NCBI GenBank assembly: GCA_030549495.1
Contig: JAUIRK010000985.1
Location: forward strand, 1-64,000
DNA: 64,000 nt
Direction of reading: 5' to 3'
Origin: Nectonema munidae
Lineage: Eukaryota; Nematomorpha; Nectonematoida; Nectonematidae
The stretch's first letter is position 1, and each line of letters begins with the position of its first letter. This document shows positions 56,615 through 64,000 of this stretch, piece by piece. Made by a program: the position numbers and the translations under genes. The notes beneath the pieces were generated by a model that was given only the letters and a program-made list of their open reading frames with translations, had not been told where the DNA came from and did no database searches.

Positions 56615-57530
56615 TCAGCCTGCTCGTGGTTGGAGTGCTTCCAGAACATGGAACAAATTGGGGAAGATCTGCCTTGTCCGACGAAAGCCGGAGCCAATAC
56701 CGCAGAGAGAGTCACCTTGATGATCGGCTTTCCTTAGGTCAGAGTATAGAATGCCGTCTCTACCTGGAGCAGAGTCGCGACATTTCTTTAGCTTAGCATT
56801 AACTTCATCAACTGTGATAGGAGTGTCTGACAGATCATCGCTCCCTGATGGCAGCAGCTCCAAGAGTGTTTCGAAGTCTCGATGTATCTCCCTAGCTGGT
56901 TCCGAGAACATGTTTCTGAAGAAATCGCGAAGTGTGTCCCTATTCCCTGAGTAGTTATTGGTTTCACCAAAAATGCCCCTCATACAAACTTTCTTGTTCC
57001 TATAATAGAACTTCTGAGTTTGTGCATTGTTCGGAATCCTCACTGTTCTGTTCCTATTTACTTCTTTCTGCTCTGGTGGGTCCAGTTTTGATGTCCTTAA
57101 TTGCTTTCGCAAATGCCCTATATGTGTGCCCTAATTCCTCTTCAGTAGAGGTCCTATCGAACTCGCTCTTCCAATTAATTGGAATGGAATTATTTTCTGG
57201 GTTCTGGGTAAGCTCTATGTTTGGCAACGGGGGAGAAGCCTCGTTTGCCCTATGGAATCTAAAATGCGAACTCATTCCCTGAAGCTCTATGTTGCATGCT
57301 GAGCATGCGTAAATTGGCGTTGATTCAGGATGCACTCTCCCTATGTGATTGAGAAAAGTGTCCCTGCTATAAAAGGAGGATCTACAGAGAGCGCATTCAA
57401 TAGGTGCACTCAATGGGTACATTATCGAGAGCGGGTTGGAAATGCTCTGCCTATTAGAGGTTGGCTCTTCACATTGCATGTCGTCCTCTATGATCCCAAC
57501 TTGAGCTCGTTCCTCGAGAGCAATGGGCAT
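56615..57530 (-). pseudogene. R2-like copy 4: fingers 4-5 and pre-RT region, frameshifted
   Basis: Two overlapping frames (57530-57054 and 57112-56615) cover the region. A 4-bp insertion near 57065 (CTTT, in a CTTCTTTCTG context) separates them. Nine bases are missing inside finger 5 (CNIELQGMSSHF against CNIETTCLQGMSSHF). The upstream fingers are absent through truncation at 57560. Confidence 0.83.
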
Positions 57531-57560
57531 TGTCTCTGTCTGCTGGGGTATTTCCTCAAG

Positions 57561-58613
57561 AATTGGTGCATTATTATGCAGAATTAAAACGCAAGGATCT
57601 TTTTAAAAGAAGAATTTCTTGGATTGAGAAAGGTGCAGATATTTATTTATGGAAATATATTGGAACGAGGCCTTTAGAACGTTCTCATCATGGAAATTTA
57701 AAAATGCATACTCAAGAATATGTGAGAACCAATCCAGCAATAAAGGATCGTGTATTGGAACAATTGAAAGAAACAAAATCATGTAAAAAATTTTATTCTA
57801 AAATGCTTGAATCTCAAAAGGATATACCTAGAACCTCAAAAGTCATAAGAAATATTAAATATATATCTGAAAAAAAATTCATTACATGCATATAATAACA
57901 ATATCGCCGATAATATACAAAGTATAATATGTATGCTAACAACTGGACACCCATTTTTGAAAGAAATGACTCTTAATACTAATGGACTTCCTAATATAAA
58001 TTGTTATACGCAAAATCAGCTATTACATCTAAGCTAATCTATCAAATCTGGGTTAAACATTTTAGGAATAGAACGTTTAATCTAGGTCCTTGCTTCGTTA
58101 CCGTCACAATTTTTGACAACAAAAATCTCAAAAGAAAAGTAAAGAATGTTGTACCTATTTTCCTTGGTCCCATATATTTACAATGGGATGGAAAGTTTGA
58201 ATCATATTTGTGATTAAAACAAAAGTGAAAAGCTGGAGCTTTTATTCAACAAAAGAACGTTGTATGGAAAGTGAGTGATATCAAAATAACATGCATATAT
58301 ATACAAGGAAAAATGAATAAAAGTTGCAGAAGAAAGGACGATCAAAGTAATATTTAAATTAGGTATTATAAAAGTTATAACAGAGATAGATAGGGAATAT
58401 ATAACATTCAAATGATAAAATTATAGAAAAGCCATGCATTCAAATAAAGGTGGAAAAGAATCACACAAAGGAATTCCACAATTTGAATATTACAATATTC
58501 AAAATTTTTCTTGCATTTATCACTTATATTGAACCAGGATTTCAACTTTGAACTTACTACAGATAATTTAATCATAGGTAGTGATGAAGAAAAAGCTTTA
58601 GTTAAGGCTATAA
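57561..58613 (+). pseudogene. MULE-family transposase fragment
   Basis: Plus-strand pieces in order: HYYAELKRKDLFKRRISWIE, GNLKMHTQEYVRTNPAIKDR, then in a second frame NNIADNIQSIICMLTTGHPF, then LGIER/RTFNLGPCFVT across a one-base frameshift near 58070, PIFLGPIYLQWDGKFESYL ending in TGA, about 290 bp of unrelated sequence, and finally LIIGSDEEKALVKAI. RTFNLG and GSDEEKAL are the regions around the first and second catalytic acids of a MULE-like transposase family seen in many invertebrates. The first acid reads Glu (GIER) where Asp is usual. The fragment is cut on the left by R2-like copy 4 and on the right by the palindromic element at 58614. Confidence 0.65.
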
Positions 58614-58989
58614 CCCTATTAGTGCTGGGGGGCGTAAAAAAAAACGGCCCCCCCTTGGCTAAAAAATTAATTGTAGAAAATTGGCTGAATCATATCCCTT
58701 CAAATTTTGTGACTTTTCCTAAAATCGCTAGCTGCATCTTTTGAAACCATTTTCATGGTAGTTGAATGACCCCTTCATGTCCAAAACGGTCAATCAAAAT
58801 AAAAAAATTTTATTTTTCAGCAAAATTTTGACATTATCTGTACTTAACCTTATAACTTAGGATCTATATTATATAATACCCTGAAAATTTATAATTATAT
58901 ACAGTTTAGAACGCATAACACTTTATATATTTAATTTTTTCAATAATCATGGCTACTTTTTAGAAAATGTCAATCAAAATTTTGATTGA

Positions 58990-60480
58990 TCAAAAATATA
59001 CTTTCAAATTTTACATAAAATATATGTTTTTATACTAAATCGGTCATGCTGTTTTCATTTCTGAACTCATTTTTTACATTTAGGATATGAAAATACCTAT
59101 ATGTGTTAATCAAATTTGCGGTTTACTTCTGAAAATTGTCTCCAAAAACATTCCTTCACATTTTACATAAAATATATGTTTTATACCAAATCGATCATGT
59201 TGTTTTCATTTCTGGACTCATTTTTTACATTTAGGATTTGAAAATACCTATAAGTGTTAATCAAATTTGCGGTTTACTTCTGAAAATTGTCTCCAAAAAC
59301 ATTCCTTCACATTTTACATAAAAACATATGTGTTATACTAAATCGGACATGCTGGTTTCATTTCTGGACTCATTTTTTACGTTTAGGATCTGAAAATACC
59401 TATAAGTGTTAATTAAATTTGCGGTTTACTTCTAAAAATTGTCTCCAAATACATTCATTCAAATTTTACAATGAAATATATGTTTTATACCAAATCAACC
59501 ATGCTGTTTTCATTTCTGAACTCATTTTTCACATTTAGAGGTTTTAAAATATCAGTTAACATTTGCGGTTTACTTCTAAAAGCTATCTCCAAAAATATTC
59601 TATAAATTTTACATGAAATATTTGTTTTTATACCAAATCGATCATGCTGTTTTCATTTTTGAACTCATTTTTTACATTTAGGATTTGTAAATACCTATAA
59701 GTATTAATCAAATTTGCGGTTTACTTCTGAAAATTGTCTCCAAAAATATTTTCTTGAAATATATGTTTTAATACCAAATCAATCATGTTGGTTTCATTTT
59801 TTACGTTTAGGATATGAAAATACCTATAAGTGTTAATCAAATTTGCGGTTTACTTTTAAAAATTGTTTCCAAAAACATTCATTCAAATTTTACAATTAAA
59901 TATATGTTTTTATACCAAATCAATCATGCTAGCTTCATTTCTGAACACAGTTTTCGCATTTAGAGATTTTACTGCTAGTGTCAATCAAATTTGCGGTTTA
60001 TGTTTGAAAACTATATCCCAAAATATTCTCTAATTTTACATGAAATATATGTTTTTATACCAATTCGACCATGATCATTTTTATTTCTGAAATCATTTTT
60101 TGCATTTAGAGATTTTAAATGTCTGAAAGTGTCAATAAATTTTCGATTTACGTCTAATGTCTGCAGAAATATTTTTGAAATTTAAATAAAATATGTGTTT
60201 TTATGCCAAATGGAAGATGCTGGTTTCATTTTTGGACTCAGGTTTGGCATTTATGGTTTTAAAATATCTGAAAGCTTGAATAAGATTTGCGGTTTACTTC
60301 TAGATACTGTTTTCAAAAAAATAAAATATCTGTTTTATACCAAATCGACTATGCTTATTTTATTTCTGTACTGGATTTTGGATAATACGGTTAAAAAATA
60401 TCTCGAAGTGGCAATTGAATTAGTAATGTATGCCTGAAAAACAGTTCTGTAAAAAAATTCAAAAAACGGCTGCATATTAG
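58990..60480 (+). repeat. About 150-bp satellite array, forward orientation
   Basis: The phrase CAAATTTGCGGTTTACTTC or a close variant starts near 59111, 59262, 59414, 59560, 59709, 59838, 59985, 60136 and 60283. Spacings are 129-152 bp, mostly 146-152. Units decay towards the right. Confidence 0.88.
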
Positions 60481-61500
60481 ATATATAGTAAAAATATACT
60501 CATTTTTTTTTTGTATATTTTGACTTATAATACTTTCTACAATCATCTTGAGTATGAAATATTTATTAAAAAAAATAAAACGTATTATAAAATCTTTTGA
60601 AAATTTGTATGAGAGAAGGAACCAAGTTGAAAACTAATTGAAAAGAGAACATGTGATCAAAATAAATAATTAAAAAAAATATGTATCTTGACTAAATGGA
60701 AGATCTACAATGTTCTAATAAACTAGGAAGTGGTTTAATTATATAATATTAGATGCTTCAAAAAAGATTTTGACTGTGAAAAAAAAGTTTCTCTTTTAAA
60801 AATATTTAAATCTATCATCTAGCATTACAGTTAACTGAATTTCTAGGATGAGTTAACTGAGTTTCTGAAAATTTAGAATGGGTCAGATTCATCAAAAATG
60901 GCACAGGTGCCAATATGTGAGAATTTAGTCACTATCAAGATATTTTTAATTTAAATTGAATTTGTCCATCTTTTTCCTTTTGTGTCAAAGAGATAATTTT
61001 TTAGATGAAGAACGTTGACAACTTTTTGTAAGGATACAAAAACTTACTCCTTTGAAATAAGATTGGTTGACAAATATTCAGGCTTGATAATAAAATACAC
61101 GATACTGATAAAAAAGTCTAAGATCACCAAGAAGATTCTTTAATCAGAATGCTTTGAGAGAGGAAAAAAGTAATTTTATCCTTATAAAAAAATTTTCGAA
61201 CACACATTGAAGAATATAAATTTCTAATGAAAAAAGAGCTACCAAAAAAGGATCATCATAGAATGAATACCAAAATTACATACTGTAAATTATAATATGA
61301 CGTAGAGACTACGAGCCGATAACGAATTTGTAGCCAAAAAGATGGAGGTCCTATCGAGTTACATAAGTTACTGTAGAATGAAATATTTTGAGTGAATTAA
61401 ACACCTAAAGTTGGTTTATTAAATAAATTAAGAAAATAATTACCAGAGAAATACTGCAAGTAGAAGTTATTTTTATGTTTATATATTTGACATTGATTTA
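60481..61500. other. AT-rich spacer between the two satellite arms
   Basis: I see no tandem units, frame or motif. It separates the forward and reverse arrays of element B. Confidence 0.5.
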
Positions 61501-62450
61501 CAGGTTTAATCGATTTTTTGACAGGTTTTATTGATTTCATAAAAAATGAACATCACCATTAAATTCTGCATACTTGAAATGTATAAAAAACTTTAAAAGA
61601 ATCAAAATTTTAATTTTGACATGGGCTGTCATTTAAATTATTTTGTCAGGTTTAACTAATTTTTTATATAAAAAAAAAGGAATATAACCAGTAAACACAG
61701 CCTACTTGAAAATGGGTATATGTGTGTAAAAAACATTATATAATTATTTAGATAAAAAGTTTCTTTTTTGAGATGAGGTATCATATGTAAATCACTTTTT
61801 TGACAGGTTTGAATGATTTTCATAAAAAATGAATTCAGCATATTTGAAAATGGGTATACATGTGTAAAAAACTTTATATACTTATTTAGATAAAAAGTTT
61901 GTTTTTTGAGATGAGCTATCACATTTAGATCAATTTTTGACAGGTTTGATTGATTTTCATAAAAAATGAATATCACCACTGGATTCAGCATATTTGAAAA
62001 TGGGTATACATGTGTAAAAAACTTTATATACTTATTTAGATAAAAAGTTCCTTTTTGAGATGAGCTGTCACATTTAGATCAATTTTTTGACAGGTTTGAT
62101 TGATTTTCATAAAAAATGAATATCACCATTGAATTCAGCATATTTGAAAATGGGTATACATGTGTAAAAAACTTTATATACTTATTTAGATAAAAAGTTC
62201 CTTTTTGAGATGAGCTGTCACATTTAGATCAATTTTTTGACAGGTTTGATTGATTTTCATAAAAAATGAATATCACCATTGAATTCAGCATATTTAAAAA
62301 TGGGTATACATGTGTAAAAAACTTTATATAATTATTTAAATAAAAAGTTCCTTTTTGAGATGAGCTGTCAAATATAAATCAATTTTTTGACAGGTTTGAT
62401 TGATTTTCATAAAAAAATGGACATCACCACTGAATTCAGTATAGTTGAAA
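61500..62450 (-). repeat. Exact 150-bp tandem array, reverse orientation
   Basis: The phrase CAGCATATTTGAAAATGGG recurs at 61836, 61986, 62136 and 62286 (last copy with one change), exactly 150 bp apart, with more diverged units before 61.8 kb. Units share the ATGAAnTCAGCAT...TTGA...GTATA pattern with the reverse complement of the forward array, so both arrays derive from one satellite family. Confidence 0.9.
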
Positions 62451-62571
62451 TATATATGTAACATTAAAAATATTTATAAAAACTTATTAATATCTGAGAA
62501 AAATAGGGGGGGGGCACTTTACGCCCCCAGCACTTGAGCGGACAAATTTTGCCCAGCACTAATAGGGTTAA

Positions 62572-63690
62572 AAAGTTGTTTGACAAACCAAGCTTCGCAC
62601 TATCGGCGCCCAAACTCCTACGTAATATTCCTGCGGAATACTCATGGGCCTGCAAGATCGACTTGCAAGACGCCTTTTATGGCATAAAGATTCAAGAAGC
62701 ATACAGGCCATGCTTCGCATTTAAATTGGGGCACACTTGCTACCAATTCAACAGGCTGCCTATGGGGGCAGCCTTCTCGCCTGGTATTTTACAAAAAACA
62801 GTTTGCAAATTGCGAAGTGTTTTTCTCAGCTACTACACAAACATAAAGACCAAGATCTTAGTTTACCTAGATGACATTTTGCTACTCAATCACACAGAAG
62901 AAGAAAGCAAACAAACCATCAAAGACTTTCTTGAATTCCTGTATGAAATTACATAAAAGTAAACGCAAATAAAAGCATTGTCATCCCAACGCAAAGCATA
63001 AAGTACCTAGGCATACAAGTAAACTTGGTAGAAAGATTCCTGGAATACCTACCAAAAACTAAAGTAAACCTAAATAAAGCAATCATAACGCGCCCTGGCT
63101 TACAATGGGAAATTGATGCGCCCAAAATCATGTATGAAAAGCTCCTGGGGTTCATTACATATTATCTAGCCACTATTCCCAACACATGCAGAAGATTCTC
63201 ACCGCTCTTCAATCCAATCAGGAGGAAATTCATTCCAACCAAATTATGGACCAAAGCCTTGGAAATGGTCAATAAAAGAATCCCAATGGAAGAAGATCCG
63301 GAGCAAAATCGCCTAAAAGTATTCGTCGACGCCACACCTGAAACAGTAGCCTTTGTCTCAAAAGAAGAACACTACATTGCCAAACTGCCAAAGAAATTCC
63401 CAATAGCAATGACAGAGCTACTAGCCCTGACAGTTGCAGGTATATACTTCGGCCGCAAGGCAAAATATTTTTCAGATTCAATAGTGGCGCTGGCATGCAT
63501 CCAAAACGGCGGCTCTCCTGAAGCGGATCTAAATGGAATAGTCTCCAGATTCATAGACATAGACGAAAGCAAATTCTACCATCTTCAAAGAAATTGCACA
63601 TACGTCAACACTAAAGACAACCCAGCGGACATCTTTTCAAGGAGCTACACCCAAAACTGGATCAAAACAAATACCCGGAGACCTCTATAA
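62572..63690 (+). pseudogene. RT-RNase H polyprotein fragment, family uncertain (DIRS-like or pararetroviral-type)
   Basis: The first frame to 62956 holds KPSFALSAPKLLRNIP, WACKIDLQDAFYGIKI (motif A), CYQFNRLPMGAAFSPG and ILVYLDDILLL (YLDD box). One frameshift near 62955 leads to IKYLGIQVNLVERFLEYL, a thumb-like region, and an RNase H: KVFVDATPETVAF, AMTELLALTVAG with the Glu, and YFSDSIVALACIQNGG with the next Asp, ending NTKDNPADIFSRSY at the C-terminal Asp motif. The RNase H follows the RT directly. The ADIFSR ending and the IQNGG phrase recall DIRS elements, but no tyrosine recombinase or integrase is visible within the window. It is 5'-truncated by element B. A shorter relative lies at 21447-22300. 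Confidence 0.72.
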
Positions 63691-63738
63691 ATAGAGCTGC
63701 AGCCACCAGCTAAAAGACTTACCTCTGACTCTCAGGCA

Positions 63739-63984
63739 ATGCAAGGCAAAGATGATGAGTCCACAGCGTCCACATCAGTGACCACGAGATCAGCTCACGC
63801 AAGATTCTCAGTCATTGAAAATGCTCTAGCAATGCTGCAAAGAGAGCTAGCAAGTTTAAAAGTGCAGGACAGGCCTGCAAGAGAAGAAAGCTCCTCAGAT
63901 CATGTTGGAGTGCACTGCCCAACATTGCAAAAATTAATGTTGCCGAATCCGTGTATGAACTCTTTCAATTTGGTAATTTTTTGA
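63739..63984 (+). CDS. Small open frame after the RT-RNase H, unrecognised, possibly a next element ORF
   Basis: ATG at 63739 gives MQGKDDESTASTSVTTRSAH, then a short heptad-like stretch (VIENALAMLQRELASLKVQD) that could be a coiled coil, then a changed, less plausible tail to 63984. It follows the RT-RNase H stop by about 50 bp with similar base composition up to about 63.94 kb, so it may be another ORF of the same element or the start of a neighbouring copy. Similarity to a known family is not apparent to me. Confidence 0.35.
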   Translation: MQGKDDESTASTSVTTRSAHARFSVIENALAMLQRELASLKVQDRPAREESSSDHVGVHCPTLQKLMLPNPCMNSFNLVIF

Positions 63985-64000
63985 GAATTAAAATGAGAGA

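Larger units (their letters stand above)
53869..57560 (-). mobile_element. R2-clade-like LINE, array copy 4, 5'-truncated, no hAT
   Basis: Same orientation and 3' end as copies 1-3. Neither hAT is present, so the C-terminal part is continuous with the RT. Similarity to the other copies ends at about 57560 (GGTATTTCCTCAA), in the linker between fingers 3 and 4. Unrelated MULE sequence begins there. Substitutions and a two-codon gap group copy 4 with copy 1, not with copies 2 and 3. Confidence 0.87.
58614..62567. mobile_element. Large palindromic satellite-bearing element B with piggyBac-like termini
   Basis: The left terminus starts CCCTATTAGTGCTGGG, preceded by ATAA. The right terminus, inverted, starts CCCTATTAGTGCTGGG, with TTAA outside (62568-62571). 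CCC-type ends next to TTAA resemble piggyBac-derived non-autonomous elements. Inside, forward-oriented about 150-bp satellite (58.8-60.5 kb) is followed by a spacer (60.5-61.5 kb) and reverse-oriented 150-bp satellite (61.5-62.45 kb). No gene is present. Element A at 3751-4650 has the same outer end and the same inner sequence. Confidence 0.7.

Noticed and set aside
32822-57560. A canonical 28S rDNA-specific R2 locus
   Set aside because: No rRNA sequence was recognised on either side or between copies.
61500-62450. A CRISPR-like array from the regular 150-bp repeats
   Set aside because: Units are contiguous with no unique spacers, and the surroundings are eukaryotic transposons.
62572-63690. 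An integrated animal pararetrovirus
   Set aside because: RT-RNase H order and the RNase H start motif allow it, but DIRS-like retroelements fit as well. No capsid or other viral gene is visible, so I left the family open.

Overview
The window reads as animal, probably arthropod, heterochromatin-like DNA: AT-rich, intron-poor and built almost entirely from transposable elements, most of them dead and many nested in one another. The animal assignment rests on the element set: a Gypsy LTR retrotransposon, I-like, CR1/L2-like and R2-like LINEs, and piggyBac, hAT, Merlin, MULE and pogo transposons. Two elements carry very short spliceosomal-type introns (about 45-55 bp). I see no rRNA, no convincing tRNA, no bacterial operon structure and no intact single-copy host gene.

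Layout. 1-3750: 3' part of a degenerate Gypsy element with its 3' LTR, inserted in a palindromic satellite-bearing element (3751-4650). About 5.0-7.0 kb: a 5'-truncated LINE flanked by a direct repeat of about 240 bp. 8513-9239: a short Merlin transposon with clear TIRs and an 8-bp target duplication. About 9.3-16.9 kb (minus): an I-like LINE with endonuclease, RT and RNase H, split by a piggyBac element (13181-16115). 16.9-18.56 kb: a second, divergent piggyBac. 18.66-19.88 kb: a CR1/L2-like LINE fragment. 19.9-21.35 kb: about 150-bp satellite. 21.4-25.7 kb: fragments of an RT-RNase H element, of divergent R2-like elements and of a repetitive arthropod gene family. 25844-28253: a MULE with TIRs, a 10-bp target duplication and introns. 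29.3-30.1 kb: pogo/Tigger. 30.6-32.5 kb: another CR1/L2-like LINE.

32.8-57.56 kb is the most striking part: four R2-clade-like LINEs, all on the minus strand, head to tail, joined through a 32-bp minisatellite. Copy 1 is split by a full-length hAT transposon whose 589-codon transposase is open and whose ends are intact (34390-36778). Copies 2 and 3 carry one and the same older hAT insertion (2705 bp, identical target duplication) and are almost identical over a 7.19-kb period, so the whole unit was duplicated after the hAT landed. Copy 4 lacks that hAT, has lost an RT catalytic motif and is 5'-truncated.

57.56-58.61 kb is a MULE-family transposase fragment. It abuts a large palindromic satellite element (58614-62567) with piggyBac-like termini, followed by an RT-RNase H element (62572-63690) that also has a relative at 21.4 kb. 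Nothing here forms a cellular pathway. The window records successive insertions, nestings and unequal exchanges. Apart from the ZBED-type hAT transposase I see no coding region likely to make a full-length functional protein.
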